This document shows positions 27,767-34,780 of a stretch of DNA of 39,335 bases, in pieces. Under the pieces are notes generated by a model. It was not told the origin of the DNA. It searched no databases and worked only from the letters and a program-made list of their open reading frames with translations. The translations under genes and the position numbers were made by a program. Source of the stretch: Synechococcus sp. BO 8801 (GTDB lineage: Bacteria > Cyanobacteriota > Cyanobacteriia > PCC-6307 > Cyanobiaceae); assembly GCF_002252675.1 (NCBI RefSeq), contig NZ_NQKY01000025.1, forward strand, positions 1-39,335, in the 5' to 3' direction. Within the stretch, counting starts at the first letter, position 1. Each line of letters opens with the position of its first letter.

Positions 27767-28633
27767 TCAAGCCACCCCCTGCAGACCTTTCTGCCAGCGC
27801 AGGAAGGGAATCGACAGAAGCACGGTGACGAGCAGGTAGGCCAGCACGGCCAGCTTCAGGCCGGGCATCCCGGCGCCGTGGGTGGTGGCGAACAGCAACG
27901 CCAGGCCCGGGTTTCGCATCGAGGTGACCAGGGCCACGGTGATGCGCTCGCGAGGCTCCGGGCCAGCCGTGAGGGAGCCGATGGCCAGGGCCGCGGCCAC
28001 CATCACCGCCATGAAGCCCAGGGCCAGCCAGTTGGAGGCCACGAACGGCAGCAGCAAAGGGCCGGCCTTGATCAGCACGAGCACGATCAGGAGCAGAAGC
28101 AGGCCGTTGGCGAGCTTGTCGAGCGGCCCCTCCAGCCACGCCACCCAATTGGGCTTCCAGCGCCGCAGCAGCAGGCCGGCCAGCAGCGGCAGCACCTGGG
28201 CCTTGCCCACCTGCAGGGCCACGTCCCGGGGGGCGATGTCCCAGCCGTCGATGCCGAACGAGGCCCGGAACAGATCAGCGAGCAGGGGTATCGAAACGAT
28301 CGCGGCCACGGCCGCGCAGGCCTGGAGCAGTGCCGCCAGCTGGCGGTCGCCGCCCGTCTTGCCGGCCTTGCGCAAGGTGAGCGGGGCGCTGGGGCAGGCC
28401 GCCATCAGGACGATGCCGAAGCGGGCCGCTGGAGAGAGGGCGAAGCTCAGGGGCAGCTTCATCAGCACCAAAGCCACCAGGGGCACCAGCACACATGAGC
28501 CGATCAGCACCCGGATCACCAGGGCGGGCCTGTGGCGCAACTGCGCGATCGCATCCAGCTGCAACCCCAGGCCGAGGGCGAACATGATCGTGAACAGGGT
28601 GAGGCCGACGAGTGCGGCAGAGGCCTGGGCCAT
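27767..28633 (-). CDS. Bile acid:sodium symporter family (BASS) transporter
   Basis: A 288-residue inner-membrane protein with about nine hydrophobic helices. Family features include LFTIMFALGLGLQLDAIAQL near the N-terminus, FGIVLMAACPSAPLTLRKAG (the crossover region after helix 4) and VALVTSMRNPGLALLFATTH (second crossover). BASS proteins import organic anions with sodium; cyanobacterial members include bicarbonate-, pyruvate- or pantothenate-type carriers, so the substrate is open. I start it at the ATG at 28633 (MAQASAALVG); the ATG-like frame upstream to 28696 is His/Arg-rich and not membrane-like. Divergent from the hypothetical gene at 28808. Confidence 0.85.
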   Translation of the reverse strand: MAQASAALVGLTLFTIMFALGLGLQLDAIAQLRHRPALVIRVLIGSCVLVPLVALVLMKLPLSFALSPAARFGIVLMAACPSAPLTLRKAGKTGGDRQLAALLQACAAVAAIVSIPLLADLFRASFGIDGWDIAPRDVALQVGKAQVLPLLAGLLLRRWKPNWVAWLEGPLDKLANGLLLLLIVLVLIKAGPLLLPFVASNWLALGFMAVMVAAALAIGSLTAGPEPRERITVALVTSMRNPGLALLFATTHGAGMPGLKLAVLAYLLVTVLLSIPFLRWQKGLQGVA

Positions 28634-28776
28634 GGAGATCAGGTGACAGCGCCGATGAACGTGAGGCTGACGGCAATGGCCGTGGCGATCGAGCATGGCT
28701 CTCGGCCTGCGATGTCGTCGCTGTTGTGGCGGGGCGGATCCATGGTTTCACCCATGCCCCCCAGGCCCGGCCTCGC

Positions 28777-28782
28777 TAGCGT
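28777..28782 (+). promoter_or_regulatory. Probable -10 hexamer for the 28808 operon
   Basis: TAGCGT, 25 bases before the ATG at 28808, within the divergent region between the BASS and hypothetical genes. Same TAnnnT style as other starts here; -35 not evident. Confidence 0.3.
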
Positions 28783-28807
28783 TGAACCAGCCACAGACAC
28801 TCCATCG

Positions 28808-29182
28808 ATGGCCGTTCTCAACCGCTGCGCGATCGCGGTGGCGCCCCGGCAGCCGATGGTGGACTGGACCCGGCCGTTCTGGACCCGCGAGGACATGGAA
28901 GGGCTGGGGGAGGACCACAGCCTCTATCTGATCCCCACCTACGACAGCGAGCTGGAAGCCCAGGACCGGCTGCTGGACAGCTACGGCCAGATCTTCGCCG
29001 CCGAGCTCGACCTCTGGTGCCGCGACCGCAGCCGCTGGCCCCATCCCCGCAGCCTCGAACTCTTCGAGGCCTGGTTCTCCGTCCGCTTCTTCCCCCTCGT
29101 CGAAGACCTGGACACGGCACCGCTGCACACCTACGTCATCGATGACGACCTCCAGGACGTCCTGCGCGAGGCCATGGGCTGA
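28808..29182 (+). CDS. Hypothetical protein upstream of a transglutaminase
   Basis: A 124-residue soluble acidic protein, with a pattern that looks conserved: VAPRQPMVDWTRPFWTREDM, EGLGEDHSLYLIPTYDSELE, LFEAWFSVRFFPLVEDLDTA and a final IDDDLQDVLREAMG. I do not recognise a named domain. The gene ends 3 bases before the transglutaminase start, so the pair is almost certainly one operon and may share a function. The ATG at 28808 is chosen because upstream sequence in this frame is the divergent promoter region. Confidence 0.7.
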   Translation: MAVLNRCAIAVAPRQPMVDWTRPFWTREDMEGLGEDHSLYLIPTYDSELEAQDRLLDSYGQIFAAELDLWCRDRSRWPHPRSLELFEAWFSVRFFPLVEDLDTAPLHTYVIDDDLQDVLREAMG

Positions 29183-29185
29183 GCG

Positions 29186-30079
29186 ATGTTCTTCCGCATC
29201 CACCATCGCCTCAGCTACACCTACGACCGGCCCGTCTTCCTCGAGCCGATGGCCCTGCGGCTCACCCCCCGCCAGGACGGCAGCCAGAGGATCCTCGAGC
29301 ACCACCTGCGGCTGGAGGAGCCTCCGGCGGGGCTGAGCCGGGTGCTGGAGCCCGATGGCACCGACGCGATGGTGGCCTGGTTCCAGCAGGAGCGGGACCA
29401 GCTCACGATCACGGTGGACATGCTGGTGGAAACCCTGCGCAGCAACCCCTACGACTGGATCGTCACCCACCGGGAGGCCCAGCACCTGCCAGTGAGCTAC
29501 CCGGAGGCGGAGGCCCGCTCCCTGGCGGGCTGTCTGCAGGATCGGGCCGATCCGGAGGTGCGGGCCTGGGCCCAGGCCATCGCCGACCGGGTCGACGGAT
29601 CGGCCACCGCCTTCCTCAGCGCCCTCGCCGATGAGATTCACCACGGCTTTCACCATGTCGGCCGGCTGGAGGGGGAGCCCACGGATGCTGCCGAGACCCT
29701 CCGCACGCTCACCGGGGCCTGCCGGGACACCGCCATGCTTTATGTGGTGGCCTGCCGCAGCCAGGGACTGGCGGCGCGGTTCGTGAGCGGCTACTCGATG
29801 CACCATCCCCCCGAGGTGAGCGAACACGAGCTGCACGCCTGGGCGGAGGTGTATCTGCCCGGAGGCGGCTGGCGGGGATTCGACCCCAGCCTGGGCCTGG
29901 CGGTGGCCGATGGCCACCTGGTCCTGGCCGCCGCGCCCGACCACCATCTGGCGGCGCCGGTCAGCGGCCGCTACCGCGGCACCGGCGTGGGCTCCAGCCT
30001 GACCTACCTGATCCGTCTGCAGGCCGCCGACGAGATCGAGGGATTAGAGGCGCCGCCTCAGCCGATGATCCCGAGCTGA
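29186..30079 (+). CDS. Transglutaminase-like family protein
   Basis: A 297-residue protein with the N-terminal beta domain typical of bacterial transglutaminase-like proteins (FFRIHHRLSYTYDRPVFLEP; LRLTPRQDGSQRI) and a C-terminal cysteine-protease-like core. Catalytic residues are visible: Cys in TLTGACRDTAMLYVVACRSQ, His in SEHELHAWAEVYLPGGGWRG and Asp in FDPS. It probably cleaves or crosslinks peptides; the substrate is unknown. No signal peptide. It is coupled to the hypothetical gene just upstream, and its last 22 bp overlap the convergent small gene at 30058. Confidence 0.88.
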   Translation: MFFRIHHRLSYTYDRPVFLEPMALRLTPRQDGSQRILEHHLRLEEPPAGLSRVLEPDGTDAMVAWFQQERDQLTITVDMLVETLRSNPYDWIVTHREAQHLPVSYPEAEARSLAGCLQDRADPEVRAWAQAIADRVDGSATAFLSALADEIHHGFHHVGRLEGEPTDAAETLRTLTGACRDTAMLYVVACRSQGLAARFVSGYSMHHPPEVSEHELHAWAEVYLPGGGWRGFDPSLGLAVADGHLVLAAAPDHHLAAPVSGRYRGTGVGSSLTYLIRLQAADEIEGLEAPPQPMIPS

Positions 30080-30270
30080 AGCCAGCAGCCGGCGGGCGCC
30101 AGCTTCTCCACCACCACAGGGGTCTGGTGAGCGAGCACCAGACTGTGGGCATACCGCTCCGCCTCGTCGCGGTGGTCGAAGGTCGGACCGGTCACCTCGT
30201 TGGGCACGGTGGTCTCGTTCTGGTCGGCGGGTCGGACCCGGTACCGGCCGCGAGGGCTGGGATCACTCAT
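30058..30270 (-). CDS. Small hypothetical protein
   Basis: A 70-residue soluble protein: MSDPSPRGRYRVRPADQNET, TVPNEVTGPTFDHRDEAERY, AHSLVLAHQTPVVVEKLAPA, then GCWLQLGIIG. Alternating strand-helix-strand character suggests a compact alpha/beta fold; no family recognised. I choose the ATG at 30270, because the frame upstream (to 30384) is Arg/Cys-rich and unlike the rest. It overlaps the transglutaminase gene tail to tail by 22 bp. Confidence 0.6.
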   Translation of the reverse strand: MSDPSPRGRYRVRPADQNETTVPNEVTGPTFDHRDEAERYAHSLVLAHQTPVVVEKLAPAGCWLQLGIIG

Positions 30271-30382
30271 GGGCCCAATCTGCTCCCCGGCCACGCCAAC
30301 AGGCCACAGCAGCAGAGTGTCTTTCGATCCGTGCCGGACTCCCCACACGCGGCGGCACCGGCGGGACGAAAACGAACCGACC

Positions 30383-30412
30383 AAAAAAAACGCCCCTGGA
30401 GACCCAGGGGCG
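30383..30412 (-). terminator. Rho-independent terminator of the RRM gene
   Basis: On the minus strand a perfect 9-bp stem CGCCCCTGG/CCAGGGGCG (30391-30399 with 30404-30412), 4-base loop, followed by eight T (eight A at 30383-30390 on the plus strand). A textbook terminator about 50 bp past the stop of the RRM gene. Confidence 0.9.
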
Positions 30413-30461
30413 GTTGATCAGGAAACCGGTACCCGCCAGGGCCCGGAAATCCGGCAATGAC

Positions 30462-30803
30462 TCAGTAGCGGCTGCGGCCACCGCCGCCGCCGTACCCACC
30501 GCCACCGCCGCCGTAGCCGCCGCCGCCGCCACCGGAGCGACCGCCGCCACCGCCACCGCCGGTGCGGGGTTCGGCCTTGTTCACACGGATGCTGCGGCCC
30601 ATCCACTCGACGTCCTGAAGATCATCGATGGCCTTGGTCTCGTCGGCGTCGTTGGTCATCTCGACGAACGCGAAACCGCGCTTGCGACCCGTGTCGCGAT
30701 CGAGGGGAAGGGTGCACTGGCGCAGTTCGCCGTACTGGGCAAAAAGGTTCTTCACGTCTTCCACTTCGGCGTCGAAGGAAAGATTTCCGATGTAAATGGT
30801 CAT
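30462..30803 (-). CDS. RRM RNA-binding protein with Gly-rich tail (Rbp family)
   Basis: A 113-residue cyanobacterial Rbp. One RRM domain covers residues 1-80: RNP2 is IYIGNLSF and RNP1 is KRGFAFVEM, with the usual VEDVKNLFAQYGELRQC between. The tail is nearly pure glycine with Tyr, Arg and Ser (GGGYGGGGGGYGGGGGRSRY), the type found on cold-induced Rbp proteins. These bind single-stranded RNA and aid adaptation to cold. A long leader of about 80 nt and a strong terminator make it a single-gene unit; the T-run in the leader just before the ribosome binding site could be part of temperature control. Confidence 0.93.
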   Translation of the reverse strand: MTIYIGNLSFDAEVEDVKNLFAQYGELRQCTLPLDRDTGRKRGFAFVEMTNDADETKAIDDLQDVEWMGRSIRVNKAEPRTGGGGGGGRSGGGGGGYGGGGGGYGGGGGRSRY

Positions 30804-30896
30804 GAACCTGAAAAAAACTATGAACCGATCCTTCGAAAGCCCTTTTAGAAAGTGATGAGCTCGCTGGAGAGAAATCTTGGAATCTTCCCTACCCTA
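30804..30896 (-). promoter_or_regulatory. Promoter and leader of the RRM gene
   Basis: On the minus strand a -10 TAGGGT (30896-30891, preceded by TG) would start transcription near 30884, giving a leader of about 80 nt. The leader contains a run of seven T ending 8-10 bases before the ATG, with CAGG as a weak ribosome binding site. Cold-shock genes of this family often have long regulatory leaders; no specific motif is proven here. Confidence 0.4.
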
Positions 30897-31002
30897 CAGC
30901 CCCCGCGGGCCGGGGCCCCAGGCGTAGCGGGTCGGGAAGACCGCCCGGGCGGCGTCTGCGGAGGCCAACAGCAGGCGTGAAAGGCGATCCCAGCGGAGCC
31001 GT

Positions 31003-31018
31003 GCAGCAGATCTGCTGC
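31003..31018. repeat. Perfect 16-bp palindrome downstream of frp
   Basis: GCAGCAGATCTGCTGC is its own reverse complement and lies 8-23 bp past the frp stop codon. A second, 12-bp palindrome (CCGCCCGGGCGG) is at 30941-30952. No T-run follows, so it is not a standard terminator; it could mark a 3' end or a protein site. Confidence 0.8.
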
Positions 31019-31025
31019 GTCCCCC

Positions 31026-31352
31026 TCACATCCGCGACATCGCCGTGATCTTGTTGAGCTTGTCCCGCTCGAGTCCTTCGAGTTCCTCGACCTGGAGCAG
31101 ACCATCCTTCACCAGGCTGGCGAAGACGAACAGCAGGCCGGGGAGGCGGAAATCGAAACGTCCTTCGATTTCATGGCGCTGGATGCTGAGAAAGTCATGC
31201 AGTTTCCAGCATTCCTCCACGGAGTCCATGCGGCTCGCATGGGCCTGAACGGCCCGGATGATGCCAATCGCGGCTCTGGAGTGGGCCTTGTCGAAGGCGC
31301 GGCGTGCCACCTGCTGCTCCTGATCCGTCCACTCCAATACCGCACTCACCAT
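31026..31352 (-). CDS. frp: Fluorescence recovery protein
   Basis: A 108-residue helical protein that binds photoactivated OCP, detaches it from the phycobilisome and speeds its return to the orange form. The family core is obvious: ECWKLHDFLSIQRHEIEGRF with the Trp49, His52, Asp53 and Arg59 equivalents of the residues reported as important in the Synechocystis protein (W50, H53, D54, R60), then LPGLLFVFASLVKDGLLQVE and DKLNKITAMSRM. The length is normal. I use the ATG at 31352 rather than the longer frame to 31574, which lies inside crtW antisense-free coding space in another frame. It is the third gene of ocp-crtW-frp; gap to crtW 25 bp. Confidence 0.93.
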   Translation of the reverse strand: MVSAVLEWTDQEQQVARRAFDKAHSRAAIGIIRAVQAHASRMDSVEECWKLHDFLSIQRHEIEGRFDFRLPGLLFVFASLVKDGLLQVEELEGLERDKLNKITAMSRM

Positions 31353-31377
31353 GGGTCTCAACAGCTGAATTTGGACG

Positions 31378-32190
31378 TTAACGCCCAGGCCTGAGCGGAC
31401 GCGAGTCATCGGCGGGGCCGTAACCATGGCCGTGCTGGTGGGGAACGTGGCCCCGCAACTGCGGCAGCCGGAACCAGGGCACCCCCGGGTGGGCATGGTG
31501 CTCCCGGTGGTACCCGAAGTGGTAACAAGCCAGCAGGGAGAGAAGGTGGGGGTACCCCAGACTTCTGACCGCATGGCGGCCGGCGGGGCTGGATCCGTCG
31601 CCGCGATGGGGAAGATAGGTGCCGAACAGAAACAGCTGGAACGAGCTGAGAACCAGCGGCAGCACCCAGAAGGTGGGGACGGCCAGCGCCTGCCGGGGCT
31701 CCAGCAGCATCAGGCCTCCCGCCACGGCCAGCCAGCTGGCCAGAAGCAGGACCAGCTGGCCCAGGGAGAGGTAGTTCCCCATGAACCGGGCGTACCAGCG
31801 CAGGGCCCCGTCACCATTGGCCCGACGGAAGTCCGGATCCAGGCGGCTGCCCGGGAAGCGGTGATGGCGCAGGTGGTGATGGCGGCAGCGGGCGTAGGGA
31901 AGGCCCGCGTAGAGGAGCAGGGCCAGCCGACCCAGGCCGTCGTTGAGCCGCTGACGACCGGGCACAAGGGTGCGGTGCATCGCATCGTGGCCGAGGATGA
32001 ACAGGCCCGTCTGCAGGAGCGTGCGCAGGGCGACCACCAGCCCGAGTGCCGCCGGTGTCCAGCCAGCAGGGTCCGTCAGCAGGGCCAGCACCAGGGTGGC
32101 CAGCCAGGCCCCGAAGATTCCCGTTCCCAGCAGGAGTCCCGTGTCTCCGCCAGCCACTGTGACCGGAGAGGCCGAGGCCTCCCCGGTCAA
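31378..32190 (-). CDS. crtW: Beta-carotene ketolase (CrtW type)
   Basis: A membrane di-iron ketolase of about 270 residues that adds the 4-keto group to beta-carotene, giving echinenone or canthaxanthin for OCP. Its His clusters are complete: HDAMHR (about 70-75), RHHHLRHHRFPG (about 104-115) and YHFGYHREHHAHPGVPW (about 219-235), separated by hydrophobic helices. No ATG is available at the N-terminus. The earliest start is a TTG at 32190; a GTG at 32157 would remove 11 residues. The start region lies in inverted repeats that could fold in two exclusive ways. It follows ocp by 35 bp and precedes frp. Confidence 0.92.
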   Translation of the reverse strand: MTGEASASPVTVAGGDTGLLLGTGIFGAWLATLVLALLTDPAGWTPAALGLVVALRTLLQTGLFILGHDAMHRTLVPGRQRLNDGLGRLALLLYAGLPYARCRHHHLRHHRFPGSRLDPDFRRANGDGALRWYARFMGNYLSLGQLVLLLASWLAVAGGLMLLEPRQALAVPTFWVLPLVLSSFQLFLFGTYLPHRGDGSSPAGRHAVRSLGYPHLLSLLACYHFGYHREHHAHPGVPWFRLPQLRGHVPHQHGHGYGPADDSRPLRPGR

Positions 32191-32212
32191 GGGACCCGCA
32201 GACGCGGGGAGG
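32178..32212 (-). promoter_or_regulatory. Competing inverted repeats over the crtW start
   Basis: Two structures share a right arm: a short hairpin CCCGC-AGAC-GCGGG (32195-32208 on the plus strand) and a longer pairing of CCTCCCCG (32178-32185) with CGGGGAGG (32205-32212). The TTG start at 32190 lies inside the longer loop. The layout could tune crtW translation relative to ocp. Confidence 0.4.
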
Positions 32213-32225
32213 GTGAACGGACTCC

Positions 32226-33182
32226 TCAGCGGGCGAACTTGAGCAGTTCGGCGGGGGAGGCCAGCAGATCGATCGCCACGAAGTAGATCTTGTTGTCGGG
32301 ATCGAGCAGGAAACGCCAGGCCACATTCATGCCGACACCGGCTCCGAACCAGGGGGTCTGCACCTTTCCGGTCACCTTGATCTGGGTGAAACCACCATCG
32401 GAGGGCTCGCTCACGCCGGTTTCGGGCAGCAGCTTGAGGTTCTGGCAGTCCTCGCGGAAGAAGCGAAGGATGGCGTCGGTGCCGACAATGGGCCGCTGGA
32501 AGGGAGGCTGCAGGGCGCCGTCGGGCAGGAACAGCTGGATCAGCTGGTCGAAGTCGTTGGCATTGAGCAGATCCATGTAGGAGAGGATCGTGGCGTTGTC
32601 GACGCCGGCGATCGAGACCCTGGTGCGCTGCTCAGGGGCCGTCGGCAGCACGATCGGCTCGGCGATGCGCTCGCTGCCATCGACCTTGCTGGGATCGAAG
32701 CCCATGTCGACGACGAAGTTGCGCAGCACGGTGATCTGCTGCCCCGCATCGATGCCCTTGAGCGAGGACAGCACCGAAGCGGCGTTGGCGGAGAGCTGGT
32801 AGCCCTCGGGGATAGGGGCGACGATGCCCTCCTCCATCCACTCGCCCAGGCGATACCAGAAGCCGAGCTTGATGTTGACCGACCAGATCGCATAGGTGCG
32901 GCAGATGTCGGTGTCGGAGCGGTTGGCCAGATCCACCATCACCTGGCTCTGGTCGGCGAAGGTCATCGCCTTGATCCGGTTGAGCACCGGCTCGGCGAAC
33001 TGCATGCGGGCCGCACCGGGGGCGGCGATGGTGATGGTCTTGCCCATCTCGAGGTAAGCGAACCAGATCAGGGCCAGCTGGTCCTCGGCGCTCAGGAGGC
33101 TGAAGCGGGCGGTGAGGGCCGGCACCACGTCGGCCGAGAGGGTGTCCGGAAAGATCTGGGTCGCTTTTTCGAGCGTGAACAT
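32226..33182 (-). CDS. ocp: Orange carotenoid protein
   Basis: A 318-residue two-domain photoactive protein that binds a keto-carotenoid and quenches phycobilisomes in strong blue-green light. The N-terminal effector domain (about 1-160) keeps DQLALIWFAYLEMGKTITIA and the pigment-contact residues Tyr43 and Trp109; Arg154, equivalent to R155 of the Synechocystis protein, is present. A linker precedes the NTF2-like C-terminal domain with Tyr202 and Trp289 (Y201 and W288), which hydrogen-bond the carotenoid keto group. The Glu244 partner of R155 is Asp245 here (FFREDCQNLKL). GGAGG lies 8 bases before the ATG at 33182; a GTG 9 bases upstream is less likely. First gene of ocp-crtW-frp, so probably an OCP1-like form that needs FRP. 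Confidence 0.97.
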   Translation of the reverse strand: MFTLEKATQIFPDTLSADVVPALTARFSLLSAEDQLALIWFAYLEMGKTITIAAPGAARMQFAEPVLNRIKAMTFADQSQVMVDLANRSDTDICRTYAIWSVNIKLGFWYRLGEWMEEGIVAPIPEGYQLSANAASVLSSLKGIDAGQQITVLRNFVVDMGFDPSKVDGSERIAEPIVLPTAPEQRTRVSIAGVDNATILSYMDLLNANDFDQLIQLFLPDGALQPPFQRPIVGTDAILRFFREDCQNLKLLPETGVSEPSDGGFTQIKVTGKVQTPWFGAGVGMNVAWRFLLDPDNKIYFVAIDLLASPAELLKFAR

Positions 33183-33218
33183 GACAGGCACCTCCGGAAG
33201 GTCAAGAAATCTTTACAA

Positions 33219-33224
33219 ATCCTA
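33219..33224 (-). promoter_or_regulatory. Probable -10 of the ocp operon
   Basis: TAGGAT on the minus strand (33224 to 33219), predicting a transcript start near 33212 and a 30-nt leader carrying GGAGG. The flanking bases are the most AT-rich in this part. No -35 recognised. Confidence 0.35.
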
Positions 33225-33374
33225 ATGCATGGCGGTGGCGGCGACGGCGTTGCGACCACCTCACACCAAGAAAAGCACGATTTCGTGTCCGTCAGCACAG
33301 CAAGTTCGGTGGCAGATCCAGCTCACCGTGCTGCGGATCACGACCTCCCGGCGATCCCCGCCGAGGGGCGGCGC

Positions 33375-34142
33375 TCAGGGCGCTCCGGTGCTGAGCATGG
33401 CGGCCGCGGTCCACAGGACCAGGCCGGTGATGGCGAAGCCACCGGCGGTGACCAGGCCCTGCCAGATCTGGCGGGCCAGGGGCGAGGGCTGCTCCCCGAG
33501 CCAGGCGGGACGAGGCGTGCCGGGGGACCAGGGGCTGGAACCACGGGGAGCCCGGCTGGCGATCACGTCGCGCCAGCGGCCGTCGTAGCGGGGCGCCTGC
33601 TGGTTGAAGGGGCGCTCTCCCTGGGACCGGCCCGGCAGCACCCGCGAACGCTGGTAGGGCACGGTGTCGTAACCGAACGCCTCGAGGTACTCAGCCGAGT
33701 CGAGCAGGGTGTCCACCAGGGCCACGAGCCCGTGCTGGGCGATCAGGATCGAGTAGCGGATCCGTTCCTGTTCCCCATACACCGGGCGCCCCAGAACCCT
33801 GCCGACCAGTTGTTCTGCCAGGCGATAGTTGCTGTTGCAATCATAGAAACCCTCGCGGAATCGCCTGGAAAGCAATAGACCACGGATGAAATCCCTCATG
33901 GTGATCTGTCCGCTGCGCAACTGGGATTCCAGCACCGTTTCACGATCCACCTTGAAGGCGTGGAAGAAGATCTGGCGATAGGCCTGCTCAATCTGGACGT
34001 CGAGGCTGAGGCGGTCTCCGGAGGCCTTGCGGGTCTCCAGGGTGGCGACGGCCTGGCGGGGGGATTCCTCACTGGCGATCGCGAAACTCGGCACCCTGGC
34101 ATTGAGGCTCGAGGGTCGGGCGGCGAGCAAAGGAAGGGCCAT
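33375..34142 (-). CDS. cpcL: Phycobilisome linker CpcL (CpcG2-type) with C-terminal membrane helix
   Basis: A 255-residue rod linker. It begins [20 protein letters not shown], the CpcG-type N-terminus, and holds one PBS-linker domain (about 45-160: [59 protein letters not shown]). Unlike ordinary CpcG, the C-terminus ends in one hydrophobic helix, [20 protein letters not shown] (about 230-249), after a Pro/Arg-rich stretch. This is the mark of CpcL, which anchors core-less phycocyanin rods to photosystem I or NDH complexes. A -10-like TATCTT lies at 34170-34175. It sits 192 bp upstream of ocp on the same strand, an association worth testing. Confidence 0.88.
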   Translation of the reverse strand: MALPLLAARPSSLNARVPSFAIASEESPRQAVATLETRKASGDRLSLDVQIEQAYRQIFFHAFKVDRETVLESQLRSGQITMRDFIRGLLLSRRFREGFYDCNSNYRLAEQLVGRVLGRPVYGEQERIRYSILIAQHGLVALVDTLLDSAEYLEAFGYDTVPYQRSRVLPGRSQGERPFNQQAPRYDGRWRDVIASRAPRGSSPWSPGTPRPAWLGEQPSPLARQIWQGLVTAGGFAITGLVLWTAAAMLSTGAP

Positions 34143-34169
34143 GGAGGGATTCAGGGTGAATGACCCGGA

Positions 34170-34175
34170 AAGATA
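34170..34175 (-). promoter_or_regulatory. Probable -10 of cpcL
   Basis: TATCTT on the minus strand, predicting a start near 34163 and a leader of about 20 nt before the ATG at 34142. No -35 or strong ribosome binding site is evident. Confidence 0.3.
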
Positions 34176-34215
34176 ACCGTGACCAAAACCGGCCTTGGGA
34201 AACCGACCGGATCCC

Positions 34216-34530
34216 TCACACAGCTTTACTTTCGGGGACTGCCACGGGTGGCGGTGGCAGGGTTGCGGGGCGCTCGCAGGGCTCGCAGTCGAGCCTCAGG
34301 ACCCGTTCGAGGGTCTGGTTGCGATAAGTTCTCAGGCAGTACTTGCAACCGCCGGTGGTCTGGAGATGCCGCTCCGGCGTGATCACAATCTCCCGGACAG
34401 GATGCTCCAGACAGCGAATCTTGACTGGGCTGCGGAAGCTCTTGTAGTTGATCTGCGAATAATCGTATCGGCCGCCGAATCGGGACCGGGCTCGCTCCAG
34501 AAACGTGGCTTCATCGATCCGTAAACCCAT
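34216..34530 (-). CDS. Zinc-ribbon DUF723-like protein
   Basis: A 104-residue protein with the pattern [56 protein letters not shown]. This matches the DUF723 type of module (beta strands plus Cys/His zinc knuckles) that is found with homing-type nucleases and as free-standing cyanobacterial proteins. A second Cys pair (CEPC) follows at about 82-85, and the tail is Pro-rich. No nuclease domain is attached, so DNA or RNA binding is plausible but unproven. It starts at an ATG at 34530, is in the same direction as cpcL and ends 73 bp before it. Confidence 0.7.
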   Translation of the reverse strand: MGLRIDEATFLERARSRFGGRYDYSQINYKSFRSPVKIRCLEHPVREIVITPERHLQTTGGCKYCLRTYRNQTLERVLRLDCEPCERPATLPPPPVAVPESKAV

Positions 34531-34554
34531 TGGTCGATCCGCGTGAGTCAGGAA

Positions 34555-34597
34555 TAAAAAACCCGGCTGCGTACGTCAGGCTGACGACGGGCCCGAA
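34555..34597 (-). terminator. Bulged hairpin terminator for the 34781 gene
   Basis: On the minus strand an outer CCCG/CGGG stem encloses a CGTCAG-CTGACG hairpin (34574-34586) and is followed by six T (six A at 34556-34561 on the plus strand). The internal mismatch weakens it, but orientation and T-run fit termination of the transglutaminase-like gene. Confidence 0.45.
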
Positions 34598-34780
34598 ACC
34601 CCGGTCCCATGGTCGGAACCCCATGGGCTCAGGGGGTCAGGAAGCTGACCCAGCCAACGGTCATCAGGGTCTGTGATCAGGAACCGTTCGACGGGCTCGA
34701 TGGTGCCTGAACTCAGGGGATTCTGCCGCCCAGGCCCGGCAGGCTGGCCCAGCGCATGAATTCTCCACACTTCGCCGTGG

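Noticed and set aside
34606-34627. Hairpin CCCATGG/CCATGGG as a terminator
   Set aside because: No T-run on either strand; probably an incidental inverted repeat.
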